A DNA stretch of 17,959 nucleotides from Pseudomonadota bacterium (lineage in GTDB: Bacteria; Pseudomonadota; Gammaproteobacteria; Pseudomonadales; Halieaceae), in NCBI GenBank assembly GCA_030591305.1, contig JAUVBI010000033.1, positions 1-17,959 on the forward strand. Direction: 5' to 3'. The notes beneath the pieces were generated by a model. It worked only from the letters and a program-made list of their open reading frames with translations, was not told the DNA's origin and did no database searches. Made by a program: the position numbers and the translations under genes. Shown in pieces: positions 1 to 11,106 of this stretch. Within the stretch, counting starts at the first letter, position 1. The number at the start of each line of letters is the position of its first letter.

Positions 1-433
1 GATCAACCGACTGCCTCTCGATAACGCCGGGTGCTACTTTTTCAAGTGCGTCCGTCATGGCGGCGTTAACAGGGCCTTTACCGTCGATAGGAATACCCAG
101 TGCATCTACCACACGGCCTTGCAGTTCTGGTCCAACGGGTACTTCAAGAATTCGACCGGTGCAACGGCAAGTTTGGCCTTCGGCCAGGGTCTTGTAGTCA
201 CCCAGAATAACCGCACCTACAGAGTCGCGCTCCAGGTTCAGTGCCAGGCCGTAAATGCCGCCGTCAAACTCGATCATCTCTCCAAACATAACGTCGGTCA
301 GACCATGGATACGAATAATACCGTCGGTTACCGATACGATAGTACCTTCGTTACGCGCTTCGCTGGACACATCGAGCTGGTCGATGCGCTGCTTAATAAT
401 TTCGCTAATTTCTGATGGATTCAGTTGCTGCAT
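1..433 (-). CDS. atpA: ATP synthase F1 alpha subunit, N-terminal part (cut by window edge)
   Basis: This is the start of the alpha subunit of the F1 catalytic head, which forms the alpha3beta3 hexamer at the cytoplasmic face of the inner membrane. The ATG is at 433 and 144 codons are visible before the left edge. The reading opens with a [14 protein letters not shown] stretch and continues through [41 protein letters not shown] and GVIERQSVD, which match the beta-barrel domain of bacterial AtpA closely. The P-loop of the nucleotide-binding domain would lie just beyond the edge. A GAGGA Shine-Dalgarno element sits about 8 bases before the ATG, and atpH ends 32 bases upstream, so it belongs to the atp operon. 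Identification is secure; only the length is unknown. Confidence 0.97.
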   Translation of the reverse strand, partial: MQQLNPSEISEIIKQRIDQLDVSSEARNEGTIVSVTDGIIRIHGLTDVMFGEMIEFDGGIYGLALNLERDSVGAVILGDYKTLAEGQTCRCTGRILEVPVGPELQGRVVDALGIPIDGKGPVNAAMTDALEKVAPGVIERQSVD

Positions 434-465
434 GCTCTATTCCTCAAATCCTAAATCCTAGACAC

Positions 466-1002
466 CTAGGAATTCATTGCTTCGGACAGCTTGTTCAGCC
501 GCCCGCGCACGGAACCGTCGATCACCAGATCGCCGGCCCTGATCAAAACGCCACCTAAAAGGTCTTTGTCCGTAGACGTGCTTACCTTTACTTCGCGTTC
601 AAGTTTTTTACCCAATACTGCTGCCAGTTTATCTTTGGTCTCGTCGGCCATATCGAAGGCCGATACCACTTCTACATCGACAGACTTCTCCTGGTTGGCC
701 TTGTGCTGCTCAAACAAAGCATAAATTTCTGGCAACAGGGTGAGACGTTTATTGCCTGCCAGGATCGTGACAAAATTGCGAACCTCGTCGCCCGATGCAT
801 CACCACAGACATCGTTAAGCATTTGTGCCTGCTGCGCTGCGGTGAGGGACGGGTTACCCAGCACCGACTCCATGCCATCGCTCAGCGTAATCGCTGCGAC
901 AGTAGACAACTGCTCGGACCACTGGACCAGAACACTATTGTCACGGGCATATTCAAATGCCGCTTTGGCGTAGGGGCGTGCTATTGTGCTTAATTCAGCC
1001 AT
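466..1002 (-). CDS. atpH: ATP synthase F1 delta subunit
   Basis: The delta subunit (OSCP homologue) joins the top of the F1 head to the peripheral stalk b subunits. The protein is 178 residues, the usual length for the family (177 in E. coli). It has the typical opening E-L-x-T-I-A-R-P-Y-A-K-A-A-F-E-Y-A and the C-terminal segment DLLGGVLIRAGDLVIDGSVRGRL, the family signature. The ATG at 1002 follows a strong GAGGAG Shine-Dalgarno sequence. It lies 13 bases after atpF and 32 bases before atpA, in the standard order for this operon. Nothing is missing or unusual. Confidence 0.97.
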   Translation of the reverse strand: MAELSTIARPYAKAAFEYARDNSVLVQWSEQLSTVAAITLSDGMESVLGNPSLTAAQQAQMLNDVCGDASGDEVRNFVTILAGNKRLTLLPEIYALFEQHKANQEKSVDVEVVSAFDMADETKDKLAAVLGKKLEREVKVSTSTDKDLLGGVLIRAGDLVIDGSVRGRLNKLSEAMNS

Positions 1003-1015
1003 AAGCTCCTCGCTG

Positions 1016-1486
1016 TCACAACTCTGTGGCTAATTTATCGACCAGGTCAGCATGCGCTGCCGCGTCGATTTCAGCACCCAGAATTTTCTCAGCACCGGCA
1101 AGAGCAAGCGTGGCAACCTGCCCGCGCAGTTTTTCCCGCGCCCGGTTCACCTCTTGCTCTATATCTGCCTGGGCAGAAGCCTTCACCCGGTCGCTCTCGA
1201 CGACAGCCACATCCTTGGCCTCATCAACGATCTGGTTAGCGCGCTTGTTCGCGGCATCGACTATGCCTGACGCCTCTACTTTGGCTTCCTTAAGACGCTC
1301 TACAGCCTTCTCTTGAGCTAGCTCAAGATCATGGCTGGCGCGGTCTGCAGCGGCCAGGCCATCGGCAATTTTTTCTGTCCGTTCCGCCATGGCTGCCAAA
1401 ATGGGCGGCCAGACATACTTCATGCAGAACAGGACAAAGCCAACGAAGGCCAACATCTGTCCAATCAGCGTAAGATTAATATTCAC
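1016..1486 (-). CDS. atpF: ATP synthase Fo b subunit
   Basis: The b subunit forms the dimeric peripheral stalk that holds the F1 head still against the rotating c ring. The 156-residue protein equals the E. coli length. Residues about 5-27 form the single N-terminal membrane helix ([20 protein letters not shown]), followed by the conserved kink and a long charged alanine- and glutamate-rich helix that forms the stalk coiled coil. The start codon is GTG at 1486, preceded by GAGGAG at 7 bases, a strong site. It lies between atpE (66 bases) and atpH (13 bases). Confidence 0.97.
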   Translation of the reverse strand: MNINLTLIGQMLAFVGFVLFCMKYVWPPILAAMAERTEKIADGLAAADRASHDLELAQEKAVERLKEAKVEASGIVDAANKRANQIVDEAKDVAVVESDRVKASAQADIEQEVNRAREKLRGQVATLALAGAEKILGAEIDAAAHADLVDKLATEL

Positions 1487-1552
1487 GCTTCGCTCCTCAC
1501 TGTTGTTGCGGGGCGCCGACTATGACGACCCTTTTTCTATCCGTTGTAGCGC

Positions 1553-1795
<243 letters not shown>

Positions 1796-1824
1796 CTAGC
1801 GTTAAAAACTAAAGTTTAAGTAAT

Positions 1825-3112
<1,288 letters not shown>

Positions 3113-3118
3113 TATCAC

Positions 3119-3123
3119 CCCTC
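3119..3123 (-). promoter_or_regulatory. Ribosome binding site that decides the atpI start
   Basis: The minus strand reads TGAGGG directly before GTG-ATA-GTG. The first GTG (3118) is too close to this site, and the second GTG (3112) has ideal spacing, so translation most likely starts at the second. Confidence 0.55.
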
Positions 3124-3173
3124 ACACACACTCGATATTCCAAAAGGGGCTGTTCCTCAGTTCAAGCGGCCGC

Positions 3174-3202
3174 ATTATAGGTTGATTAATAGACAGGTTC
3201 AA
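3174..3202 (-). promoter_or_regulatory. Sigma70-type promoter of the atp operon
   Basis: On the minus strand, TTGAAC (3197-3202) and a perfect TATAAT (3174-3179) are separated by exactly 17 bases. It lies in the 157-base gap between the end of parB and atpI, and would give a leader of roughly 50 bases. This is the best-matching promoter in the window and suggests that the atp genes are transcribed independently of parAB. I saw no clear terminator for parB in the same gap. Confidence 0.8.
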
Positions 3203-3275
3203 CCAACTAATAGTCTCCATTACAATAAAATATAATGGGCCTACAGCTCTAATATTGTCCTCCCGGCACCAATTG

Positions 3276-4148
3276 CTACTTGATGTGACTGAGGATACCG
3301 TCCAGCTCATCCAGACTATTGTAGCTCAACACCAGCTTACCCTTACCTTTAGCCGTGTGATTAATCTGCACCTTGGCACCAATTTTCTGCGATAAGTCGT
3401 CCTGTAACTGCCTAATATTCGGGTCTATTTTCTTTTCCACAACAGGCTTGTCTTTCTTCTCGAGCAGGGAGCGCACCAGTGCTTCCGTCTGGCGTACCGA
3501 CAGGCCCCTGGCTACCACCGCCCTGGCACCCTGGGATTGCTCATCCTGGGGCAGGCCCAATAATGCCTTGGCATGGCCCATTTCCAGGTCACCGTGCTCC
3601 AACAGCTTGCGAACATCTTCCTGCAGTGTCATTAAACGCAGTAGATTGGCAATAGTAGAGCGAGATTTTCCCACCGCTGTGGCCACTTCCTGCTGGGTCA
3701 ACTCAAATTCCTGTTGCAGGCGCTGCAGTGACATCGCCTCCTCTATCGGATTGAGGTCCTCGCGCTGAATATTTTCAATCAGGGCCATGGCGATGGCCGC
3801 CTGATCGTCCACATTCTTGACGATAACTGGAATATCATCCAATCCCGCAATCTGTGTGGCTCTCCAGCGCCGCTCCCCAGCGATAATCTCGTATTTTTTA
3901 TCGGATATGGAACGCACGATAATGGGCTGCATAACGCCCTGGGCTTTAATGCTATCAGCCAGTTCTTGTAGGGATTCTGGCTCCATATCCCTGCGCGGCT
4001 GATATTTTCCACGCTGTATCAGGTCCACCGGCAGAACCTTGAGCTGTTTGCCTCCGGCAGTATTGGTACTGACTGAAGACGCCATAGCGGTGCTGGAGCC
4101 CAATAGTGCATCCAGCCCCCGGCCTAATCCGCGTTTTTTTACTGCCAT
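3276..4148 (-). CDS. parB: Chromosome partitioning protein ParB (parS-binding CTPase)
   Basis: ParB binds parS sites near the origin, loads as a CTP-dependent sliding clamp and connects the origin to ParA and SMC. The 290-residue protein begins with K-K-R-G-L-G-R-G-L-D-A-L-L-G, the ParA-contact motif of chromosomal ParBs. The N-terminal CTP-binding domain shows Y-Q-P-R-R (49-53), GERRWRA (91-97) and ENIQREDLNPIEEA (125-138). The helix-turn-helix that reads parS is at about 151-170 (T-Q-Q-E-V-A-x-A-V-G-K-S-R-S-T-I-A-N), and the C-terminal 45 residues form the dimer domain. ATG at 4148, 33 bases after parA, so both are probably on one transcript. Its matching parS sites are inside recF at 15555 and 16188. 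Confidence 0.97.
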   Translation of the reverse strand: MAVKKRGLGRGLDALLGSSTAMASSVSTNTAGGKQLKVLPVDLIQRGKYQPRRDMEPESLQELADSIKAQGVMQPIIVRSISDKKYEIIAGERRWRATQIAGLDDIPVIVKNVDDQAAIAMALIENIQREDLNPIEEAMSLQRLQQEFELTQQEVATAVGKSRSTIANLLRLMTLQEDVRKLLEHGDLEMGHAKALLGLPQDEQSQGARAVVARGLSVRQTEALVRSLLEKKDKPVVEKKIDPNIRQLQDDLSQKIGAKVQINHTAKGKGKLVLSYNSLDELDGILSHIK

Positions 4149-4181
4149 CTATGCTGTCTCCGCGTTGTAAGTCACTTGCGT

Positions 4182-4982
4182 CTAGCGCCAGTGCAGTTCA
4201 TTAACCGCGCTTTTACGCTTTTCCTCGCGCCGAATGATTTCCCCTGCCAGCGCCATATAGGCTTTGGCGCCACGGGAATATTTATCGTAGTACATGGCGG
4301 GTAATCCGTGGCTGGGAGCCTCCGCCAGACGGACATTGCGAGGCACCACCGTGCGGTATACTTTTTCACCAAAATGGCTGTGCAACTGGGCCGATACATC
4401 ATTGGTAAGGCTGTTACGCGGGTCGTACATAGTACGCAAAATACCCTCTACCTTAAGCGCCGGATTCAAGGTCTCCGATATACGGCTAATGGTATTCATT
4501 AACGCAGACAGCCCCTCCAGGGCATAATATTCGCACTGCATGGCAATCACCACGCCCTCTGCGGCCACCATGCCATTGAGCGTCAACATATTGAGTGATG
4601 GTGGGCAGTCTATCAAGACGTAATCATAGTGACCGTCCACTTTCGCCAGAGCAGATGCCAGGCGGCGCTCTTTGTGTTCTACATTCAACAACTCAACCTC
4701 GGCAGCGGTTAGATCGCCATTGGCTGGAAGCACATCATAGCCGGCTTCACCCGCTGGCTGGGCAACCTGCTCTATCGCTACATTATTCACCAACACGTCG
4801 TAAATGCTCTGCTCAACTGCGTATTTATCGACGCCGCTTCCCATGGTGGCATTGCCCTGGGGATCCAGGTCCACCAGCAGAACACGCAGCTTCATCGCAG
4901 CCAGTGAAGCCGCCAAATTGACACAGGTGGTGGTTTTGCCCACCCCACCTTTTTGATTCGCTATTGCGAGAATTCTAGCCAC
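4182..4982 (-). CDS. parA: Chromosome partitioning ATPase ParA (Soj family)
   Basis: ParA is a deviant-Walker ATPase that binds nucleoid DNA without sequence preference and moves ParB-parS complexes apart. The 266-residue protein has the deviant Walker A motif KGGVGKTT at 11-18, the A' motif LLVDLDPQGN at 35-44 and Walker B VLIDCPPS at 122-129. There is no N-terminal DNA-binding extension, so this is the short chromosomal (type Ib-like/Soj) form and not a plasmid ParA with a helix-turn-helix. The start is GTG at 4982, inside the end of rsmG (8-base overlap), with only a weak ribosome site (GGGA), so translational coupling to rsmG is likely. Confidence 0.97.
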   Translation of the reverse strand: MARILAIANQKGGVGKTTTCVNLAASLAAMKLRVLLVDLDPQGNATMGSGVDKYAVEQSIYDVLVNNVAIEQVAQPAGEAGYDVLPANGDLTAAEVELLNVEHKERRLASALAKVDGHYDYVLIDCPPSLNMLTLNGMVAAEGVVIAMQCEYYALEGLSALMNTISRISETLNPALKVEGILRTMYDPRNSLTNDVSAQLHSHFGEKVYRTVVPRNVRLAEAPSHGLPAMYYDKYSRGAKAYMALAGEIIRREEKRKSAVNELHWR

Positions 4983-5601
4983 TTTTTTTTCCCGAAAGTA
5001 TTACCAAGTGCCGCTGCTCGGCCAGCCCTGGCACATTTAGCTCGTGCACTGTTGTAGACAGGCCCAGGGTTGCAACTGAAGCGAGCTCCGACTCACATAA
5101 GCCCCCTTTCATGGCGATAAACTGCCCGGAGTCACACAACAAATGCTCACAGCCGGTCACCATATCCAGCAGTGATGCGAAAGCTCTGGATAGTACAGCA
5201 TCATACCGGTGAATTGGGGTAAATGATTCCACTCTGGCGTGATGGATGCTTATATTATCCAAGCCCAGGGCAGTTTTCACCTGAAAAAGGAAACGGGTTT
5301 TCTTACTGTTGCTGTCCAGCAGATGAACTTCCTTATCTGGATATAACAGGGCGAGGGGTACGCCGGGTAAACCGGCCCCAGTACCCACGTCGATAAGACG
5401 CTGCCCGGTACACCAGGGCGCTATGGCAAGGCTATCCAGCAGATGGCGGATTACTATTTGCCCGGGATCCCTGACGGCGGTGAGGTTATAAACCTTATTC
5501 CACTTTAGCAGCAGTTGTATATACGTCAGCAGCGACTCCCTTTGGTGGTCGCTTAGCTCCAATCCGAGCTCGCTTATGCCGCTTTCCAGTTGCGTATTCA
5601 C
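4975..5601 (-). CDS. rsmG: 16S rRNA (guanine-N7) methyltransferase RsmG
   Basis: RsmG (GidB) methylates N7 of G527 in 16S rRNA using S-adenosylmethionine; its loss is known to give low-level streptomycin resistance. The protein is 208 residues (E. coli 207). KWNKVYNLTA at 33-42 is the family signature, R-H-L-L-D-S-L follows, the SAM-binding motif DVGTGAGLPG is at 71-80, and SRAFASL at 138-144 and AMKGG complete the pattern. The start is GTG at 5601, 8 bases after the mnmG stop, with ACGGA as a modest ribosome site. The 3' end carries a run of eight A residues (minus strand, 4983-4990) within which parA begins to overlap. Confidence 0.97.
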   Translation of the reverse strand: MNTQLESGISELGLELSDHQRESLLTYIQLLLKWNKVYNLTAVRDPGQIVIRHLLDSLAIAPWCTGQRLIDVGTGAGLPGVPLALLYPDKEVHLLDSNSKKTRFLFQVKTALGLDNISIHHARVESFTPIHRYDAVLSRAFASLLDMVTGCEHLLCDSGQFIAMKGGLCESELASVATLGLSTTVHELNVPGLAEQRHLVILSGKKSG

Positions 5602-5609
5602 AGTTTCCG

Positions 5610-7511
5610 TCAGGCACTTCTTCTCGATGATTGCAAGCGACCCAGTGCGCCCTTCTTCTTGAGGTAAATCAGCAGCAGAGATACTGCAGCAGATGTCACC
5701 CCGGGAATTCTGCTGGCCCGGGCCAATGTTTCCGGGCGTGCCTCACTCAGTTTTTGTTTCACTTCGTTGGACAGGCCGTCCACCTCTTCATAATCAAAAT
5801 TGGGATCAAAAGGCGTATTCTCATAGCGCTTCAGCCTGTTTATGTCTTCTTGCTGCCGATTGATGTAACCGGCATATTTCGCCTGTATGGCTACCTGTTG
5901 TGCGGCCTCTTTATCGCTAGTAGCCTCACCCTTCAAGTTGGCGATATCACTGTATTCCAGCTCTGGCCGTTTAAGCAATTCAGCCAGTGAATACTCCCTT
6001 TTAATGGGATCTTTTACCTTATCCGCAAGCGCCTCTGCCTGCTCGGTATCCGGATGTACCCACGTAGTACGCAGGCGCTCGGTTTCGTGTTCAATGGCCG
6101 CCATTTTTTGTTCGAATCGTTGCCATCGCTGGTCATTCACCAAACCAAACGCCCGACCTTGTTCGGTCAGGCGACTATCTGCGTTGTCCTCACGCAGCAT
6201 CAACCGATATTCTGCCCGGGAGGTGAACATCCGATAAGGTTCCAGTGTCCCTCTGGTAATCAGGTCATCAACCAGCACACCGATATAGGCTTCATCGCGA
6301 CGTGGGCACCAGGGGTCCTGTTCTTTCACCGCCAAAGCGGCATTCATACCCGCCAGTAAACCCTGAGCTGCGGCCTCTTCATAGCCGGTTGTGCCGTTTA
6401 TCTGCCCGGCAAAGTACAAACCGGGAACAGCCTTTGTCTCCAGCGAATAATTCAGGTCACGAGGATCAAAAAAATCATATTCTATCGCATAGCCAGGGCG
6501 GGTGATGTGCGCGTTCTCAAAACCCTTAATCGATCGGACAAATTCTACCTGAACATCAAAAGGCAAACTGGTTGAAATGCCATTGGGATACAGTTCCGTT
6601 GTTTTCAGACCCTCGGGTTCGATAAATATCTGGTGGGAATCCTTGTCGGCAAAGCGGTGAATTTTATCTTCGACACTGGGGCAGTACCTGGGCCCCACGC
6701 CCTCTATCACACCAGAGTACAAGGGGGATCTATCCAGCCCACCACGGATAATTTCATGGGTTTTTTCATTGGTATAAGTAACCCAGCAACAGCGTTGCTC
6801 CGGGTGATCATCAACACTGCCTAGAAACGACATCACTGGCCTGGGCGTATCTCCCCACTGCTCCTGAAGTTCGCTGAAGTCCACGGTACGCGCATCAATC
6901 CTGGGGGGTGTTCCAGTTTTTAAACGATTAACTCGCAAAGGCAATTCGCGCAAGCGCTGTGCCAACGCTATGGACGGCGGATCACCAGCGCGGCCACCGG
7001 CACTGGTTTTCATGCCAATATGAAGTTTGCCTCCCAAAAAAGTACCTGTAGTGAGGACAACCCGGCGCGCCTTGAAAACCAGGCCCATCTGGGTGACAAC
7101 ACCCGTTACCCGGCCATTTTCTATCACTAGATCATCGACGCCCTGCTGGAATATCAAAAGGTTTTGTTGGGACTCCAGAATTTCACGGATGGCATTTTTG
7201 TACAGTATGCGATCTGCCTGTACCCGTGTTGCCCGCACTGCCGGCCCCTTTCTGGAATTAAGCGTTCTGAACTGAATACCCGCCCGGTCTGTTGCCAGGG
7301 CCATGGCTCCACCAAGGGCATCCACTTCCCTGACCAAATGACTCTTGCCAATACCGCCAATGGCGGGGTTGCAGGACATTTGGCCTAGCGTATCTATGGC
7401 GTGGGTAAGCAACAAGGTACGGCAGCCCATGCGGGCAGAAGCCAGACAGGCCTCAGTACCGGCGTGTCCACCGCCGATAACAATAACGTCAAATTCTTCC
7501 CGGTGCTGCAA
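5610..7511 (-). CDS. mnmG: tRNA uridine-5-carboxymethylaminomethyl modification enzyme MnmG
   Basis: MnmG (GidA) works with MnmE to place the (carboxymethyl)aminomethyl group on C5 of the wobble uridine U34 of certain tRNAs. The 633-residue protein shows the FAD dinucleotide fold ([11 protein letters not shown] at 8-18) and both catalytic cysteines: Cys47 in [10 protein letters not shown] and Cys277 in [10 protein letters not shown], at the same numbers as in E. coli. The C-terminal helical domain that binds MnmE runs to the end. The start is TTG at 7511: an in-frame stop lies at 7518-7520, so no upstream ATG or GTG is possible, and this start puts Cys47 in register. The ribosome site is weak. 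The gap beyond it holds a promoter and an origin-like sequence. Confidence 0.97.
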   Translation of the reverse strand: MQHREEFDVIVIGGGHAGTEACLASARMGCRTLLLTHAIDTLGQMSCNPAIGGIGKSHLVREVDALGGAMALATDRAGIQFRTLNSRKGPAVRATRVQADRILYKNAIREILESQQNLLIFQQGVDDLVIENGRVTGVVTQMGLVFKARRVVLTTGTFLGGKLHIGMKTSAGGRAGDPPSIALAQRLRELPLRVNRLKTGTPPRIDARTVDFSELQEQWGDTPRPVMSFLGSVDDHPEQRCCWVTYTNEKTHEIIRGGLDRSPLYSGVIEGVGPRYCPSVEDKIHRFADKDSHQIFIEPEGLKTTELYPNGISTSLPFDVQVEFVRSIKGFENAHITRPGYAIEYDFFDPRDLNYSLETKAVPGLYFAGQINGTTGYEEAAAQGLLAGMNAALAVKEQDPWCPRRDEAYIGVLVDDLITRGTLEPYRMFTSRAEYRLMLREDNADSRLTEQGRAFGLVNDQRWQRFEQKMAAIEHETERLRTTWVHPDTEQAEALADKVKDPIKREYSLAELLKRPELEYSDIANLKGEATSDKEAAQQVAIQAKYAGYINRQQEDINRLKRYENTPFDPNFDYEEVDGLSNEVKQKLSEARPETLARASRIPGVTSAAVSLLLIYLKKKGALGRLQSSRRSA

Positions 7512-7557
7512 GCTGGGTTACCTGTTTTTGGGTACGACTATTCCAATGGGGGACGCG

Positions 7558-7587
7558 AGTATACGACCGCCCGAGTCACTTGTACAA
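7558..7587 (-). promoter_or_regulatory. Candidate mnmG promoter with a GC-rich discriminator
   Basis: The minus strand reads TTGTAC (7582-7587), 18 bases, then TATACT (7558-7563). The -10 matches five of six consensus bases, the -35 only three. It lies about 46 bases before the mnmG start and would give a leader of about 40 bases. The bases after the -10 (CGCGTCCCCC) are very GC-rich, a feature of promoters inhibited by ppGpp; that regulatory reading is inference only. Confidence 0.5.
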
Positions 7588-7943
7588 AAATATATTAATC
7601 ATTTTTCCTGCTTGTAGTTTTAACTAATTACTATAAATAAGTATGTATATAGATAGGTATATAGGACTGTTATAGTTATTATTATTAAGGGCCATACTTT
7701 CAGTGGAAAACTCAATATTTCCTATAATAATCAATAAGATATAAGAAGTAAAAAGGTAGGTACAAGAGCTGTTTAACATGGTGAAAAGGGGTTATAAGGC
7801 AGTGTATAAAGCGGCTTCTCCTGTGGATGATATAAAAGCTTGTGACGGTGCTGTGAGTTAGCTTATTTTTATCCAGTTACCCATTCATAGGATGTACATA
7901 AATTACCCACAGATATAAATAAATGGCGTACTTGGGATAAGTT

Positions 7944-7952
7944 TGTGGATAA
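7944..7952 (-). promoter_or_regulatory. Perfect DnaA box TTATCCACA
   Basis: The plus strand reads TGTGGATAA, the exact complement of the consensus DnaA box. It belongs to the cluster in the mnmE-mnmG gap. Confidence 0.75.
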
Positions 7953-8010
7953 GGATTGTTGTTCCCGTGGATTAGCTGGTATGTATTTAAAATGGATGAC
8001 TATCCAGCAC

Positions 8011-9426
8011 TTATTTACCAATACAGAAGCTGGAAAATATTTTCCCCAGCAGTTCGTCGCTGCTCACTGCCCCGGTTATTTCCCCAAGGCATTTTTGGCA
8101 TTGCCGCAGGTCTTCCGCTAGTAACTCTCCGGCTCCAGCGTGGGTTAACTGCTGGTGTCCAGCGTGCAAATAATCGGATGCTTGCTGTAGGGTGTGTAAA
8201 TGTCTGCGTCGGGCGCTGAACCGCCCTTCCAGGTTACCACCATAGCCCATGCAGGCTTTCAGGTGGTCTTTGAGAAGGTCTATTCCCTCACCGCTTTTTG
8301 CAGACAGCGAGATGGTTGCGGCGGCCTCACTGGAAGAAAAAGAGGGAGTGCGACCAGAGAGATCACACTTGTTATAAATCAGCGTTATAGGCGTGTTTTT
8401 CAAGTACTCATTATTTCTGATTGACTGTACAAGGGCTTCTTCACCAGCACCAGTGGAGACATTGCCTTCATCGATAACCAACAAGATACGATCAGCCGAC
8501 TCCATTTCTTTCCAGGCCCGGCGAATACCCTCCTGTTCTATTTCATCATCGCTGTCTCTCAAGCCTGCTGTATCAACTATATGCAGGGGCATACCATCAA
8601 TCTGAATATGTTCACGCAAGGTGTCCCGGGTGGTGCCCTCTATGGCCGTGACGATGGCTGAGTCCTGTCCCGAAAGTGCATTGAGCAGGCTGGATTTTCC
8701 CGCATTGGGCTTGCCCGCTATAACCAGCTTCATACCCTCCCGGGTCAAGCTGCCCTGTTTGGCCTCGCGCTGGACCCGGTTTAATTGTTCAATGATTGCC
8801 AGTAGTTTTTCCAGCACCCTGCCGTCTTCAATAAAATCGATTTCCTCCTCTGGAAAATCAATAGCAGCTTCTACATAAATTCGTAGCTCTGTGACAACGC
8901 TTATTAGCGTATTGATTTCTTTAGAAAAAGAACCCTGGAGAGATTGACTGGCATTGAGGGCAGCTTTTTCTGTGGTGCTGGCGATGAGATCGGCAATCGC
9001 CTCAGCCTGGGCCAGGTCTATTTTGTTATTGAGATAGGCGCGCTCAGAAAACTCTCCCGCCCGCGCTGGTCTGGCACCGCGCTTGCAGCACTCTTTTACC
9101 AGCAGGTCGAGTATCACAGGGCCGCCGTGGGCTTGTAATTCAACGACGTCTTCACCGGTAAAGGAGTTTGGTGCAGGGAAGAAAAGCGTAATGCCCGAGT
9201 CCAGGCTCACATTGTCTGAATTGTAAAACCGCGAAAAGTGGGCATAGCGTGCAGTGGGTTCCAGCTTGCTGATATCACGGCAAATTTCCAGGGCTTTACT
9301 ACCGGAAATTCTGACGATACCCACGCCACCACGGCCTGGAGCCGTGGCGACGGCGACAATAGTGTCGCCATCCAGTGCTGTTAGTTGGCTCTTAGCCAGC
9401 TGCTTCGATTTTTTTAGTAATGACAT
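8011..9426 (-). CDS. mnmE: tRNA modification GTPase MnmE
   Basis: MnmE (TrmE) is the GTPase partner of MnmG in wobble-uridine modification and binds the 5-formyl-tetrahydrofolate one-carbon donor. The 471-residue protein has the N-terminal folate domain ([16 protein letters not shown] from 21), then the G domain inserted in the helical domain: GKPNAGKS (238-245), GTTRD (264-268), DTAG (285-288), NKCD (352-355), SAKSG (375-379), and the C-terminal F-C-I-G-K with its conserved cysteine. The ATG at 9426 lies within yidC (35-base overlap) and gives about 17 extra N-terminal residues compared with E. coli. No other ATG or GTG fits before residue 21; a CTG at residue 18 is the only nearby alternative. 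The first stretch is therefore uncertain and the rest is secure. Confidence 0.96.
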   Translation of the reverse strand: MSLLKKSKQLAKSQLTALDGDTIVAVATAPGRGGVGIVRISGSKALEICRDISKLEPTARYAHFSRFYNSDNVSLDSGITLFFPAPNSFTGEDVVELQAHGGPVILDLLVKECCKRGARPARAGEFSERAYLNNKIDLAQAEAIADLIASTTEKAALNASQSLQGSFSKEINTLISVVTELRIYVEAAIDFPEEEIDFIEDGRVLEKLLAIIEQLNRVQREAKQGSLTREGMKLVIAGKPNAGKSSLLNALSGQDSAIVTAIEGTTRDTLREHIQIDGMPLHIVDTAGLRDSDDEIEQEGIRRAWKEMESADRILLVIDEGNVSTGAGEEALVQSIRNNEYLKNTPITLIYNKCDLSGRTPSFSSSEAAATISLSAKSGEGIDLLKDHLKACMGYGGNLEGRFSARRRHLHTLQQASDYLHAGHQQLTHAGAGELLAEDLRQCQKCLGEITGAVSSDELLGKIFSSFCIGK

Positions 9427-11092
9427 ACTGCTGGGCCATGGACAACAGGTTGTTGACTACCCAGTACAATACCAGACCCGCTGGGAACCACAGGAAGAAA
9501 AAGGTAAACATCACGGGCATCCACTGCATTATTTTTGCCTGCATAGGATCGGGTGGCGGGGGGTTGAGCTTTTGCATAAACCACATACTGGCACCCATCA
9601 TCAGGGGTAGAACAAAGTAGGGGTCCATGACGGAGAGGTCGTGAATCCATAGGAAAAAGGGCGCATGGCGCAAATCTACCGCCTCCATCAATACCCAGTA
9701 CAGGGAGATGAACACCGGCATTTGCACCAGAATCGGTAGACAACCACCCATGGGGTTGATCTTTTCTTTCTTATACAGCTCCATCATTGCCTGGGACTGT
9801 TTTTGTTTGTCATCACCATACTGCTCACGAATATCGGCCATTTGTGGCTGTACCCGGCGCATATTGGCCATGGAGCGATAGCTTTTAGCCGACAACTTGA
9901 AGAAGGCAGCCTTTATCACCACGGTCAGGAGAATAATAGCTACACCCCAGTTCACAACAATGGCCTGGATCTGTGTGAGCAGCCAGAATATGGGTTGGGC
10001 TATCCACCACAGCCAGCCATAATCCACACTCAGCTCCAGGTAGGGTGATATGTCGCGCAGGGCATACTGGTCTTTTGGCCCGGCGTAAAACCTGGCACCG
10101 GTAGAGCCCTGTTTTCCGGGGTCTACGGTTAGAGCAGGGCTGGTGAAACCGGCAATGTTAAAGTCGCTGGCGGTTACCCGGGTACTGTAGTTGTGCGTTT
10201 GGTCCGGGTTTGGAATCCAGGCACTGAGAAAGTAATGCTGGATCATGGCTATCCAGCCACCGGGCAACTGAGCCTTGAAGGGCTCCTCTTCCATATCGTC
10301 AAAACTGAACTTGGTGAATCGGTCGTCGGGCTGGGTTACCGCTGCCCCCAGGAAGGGAACCATGCCCATACCCGAGGAACTGGCGGCGGGGTCTGCACTG
10401 CTATCGCGTTTTATTTGACCAAACAGGTTGGCCTGAAAGCGCTGGGAACTGTTATTACTCACCAGGTAATCCACGTCGACCACATAGCTGTCGCGATGAA
10501 AGGTGAAGCGCTTTATGATGCTTAAACCCTCTTCATTACTCCAGTTTAAGTCGACCTGTAACGACTCTTCTGCGCCGCTAAGCGTATAGCCGGTAGAGCT
10601 GCTGCTGTACTCAGCCCGCTGTCCCTTGTCGATTCCATTGGGACCAATCAAGCCACTTTGTGCAATGTAGGTTCGCTGGTTATTTTGTTCCAGCAAGATG
10701 AAGGGCTGGTCGGGGTCATCCAGCTTCTCGAGGTGCTTGGAAAGTGCGACTTCCACGATATCACCACCACGCAAATCGATAGCAAGCTGTAGAGTTTCTG
10801 TACGCACATGAACAAAGCGGTGGCTGTTGTTTGCCTCCACCATCACTGGAGTTTCTTCAATACCCTCCCCTGGGATAGCTACTGCTACCGGAATATCGCC
10901 TTCGGTAGAGTTCTGAGCGGTGTCTATGGCAGGGTTGGGTATTTCAGCAGGGCTGTCGGAGAAGCTTGATGTCATACGCGATGCAGTTTGTACTGCCGGG
11001 ACATGTTCCTCCTTGAAAGCGACCCATTCGGTGAGCAGCATGAAAGAGAGAACGGCAATAGCGCCGATGAGCAATGAACGTTGCAAATCCAT
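9392..11092 (-). CDS. yidC: Membrane protein insertase YidC
   Basis: YidC inserts and folds inner membrane proteins, alone or with SecYEG; the Fo c and a subunits are classic clients. The 566-residue protein has an N-terminal membrane anchor (about 5-22), a low-complexity linker to about 90, the large periplasmic beta domain (about 90-345) and a C-terminal core of five membrane helices from about 362. Conserved segments include [25 protein letters not shown] and [13 protein letters not shown]. At the position of E. coli Arg366, the charge in the hydrophilic groove, this protein seems to have Lys394; the charge is kept. ATG at 11092, 14 bases after yidD, with no strong ribosome site. Confidence 0.97.
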   Translation of the reverse strand: MDLQRSLLIGAIAVLSFMLLTEWVAFKEEHVPAVQTASRMTSSFSDSPAEIPNPAIDTAQNSTEGDIPVAVAIPGEGIEETPVMVEANNSHRFVHVRTETLQLAIDLRGGDIVEVALSKHLEKLDDPDQPFILLEQNNQRTYIAQSGLIGPNGIDKGQRAEYSSSSTGYTLSGAEESLQVDLNWSNEEGLSIIKRFTFHRDSYVVDVDYLVSNNSSQRFQANLFGQIKRDSSADPAASSSGMGMVPFLGAAVTQPDDRFTKFSFDDMEEEPFKAQLPGGWIAMIQHYFLSAWIPNPDQTHNYSTRVTASDFNIAGFTSPALTVDPGKQGSTGARFYAGPKDQYALRDISPYLELSVDYGWLWWIAQPIFWLLTQIQAIVVNWGVAIILLTVVIKAAFFKLSAKSYRSMANMRRVQPQMADIREQYGDDKQKQSQAMMELYKKEKINPMGGCLPILVQMPVFISLYWVLMEAVDLRHAPFFLWIHDLSVMDPYFVLPLMMGASMWFMQKLNPPPPDPMQAKIMQWMPVMFTFFFLWFPAGLVLYWVVNNLLSMAQQYVITKKIEAAG

Positions 11093-11106
11093 AATTCGGT
11101 AGTCAG

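Larger units (their letters stand above)
7512..8010. other. Gene-free gap between mnmE and mnmG with origin-like features (candidate oriC, E. coli-type position)
   Basis: This 499-base gap has no credible gene. The part next to mnmG (about 7588-7680) is roughly 80% A+T, including four tandem TTA units at 7676-7687, and could be an unwinding element. The part next to mnmE holds the DnaA-box cluster: a perfect box at 7944-7952 (minus), TTACCCACA at 7903-7911 (plus, one mismatch) and TCATCCACA at 7822-7830 (minus, one mismatch), plus weaker matches. The order mnmG, AT-rich DNA, DnaA boxes is that of E. coli oriC, although mioC is absent. There is no GATC in the gap. The gene direction on its right side (mnmE to rpmH pointing toward it) argues against it being the only origin. 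Confidence 0.5.

Noticed and set aside
119..415. Open reading frame of 98 codons on the plus strand
   Set aside because: It lies entirely opposite the conserved atpA start, and its translation has no recognisable protein features. It is a shadow frame of atpA.
3122..3310. A 62-codon minus-strand frame between parB and atpI
   Set aside because: It overlaps the parB end and the atp promoter and shows no protein features.
6908..6916. Half-site-like GTGTTCCAG in mnmG considered as a degenerate parS
   Set aside because: It lacks the CACGTG core and the second arm of the palindrome.
8032..8045. Palindrome GGAAAATATTTTCC near the end of mnmE
   Set aside because: It lies within the conserved C-terminal coding part (K-I-F-S-S-F) and is not followed by a T-run in the transcript direction; probably chance.
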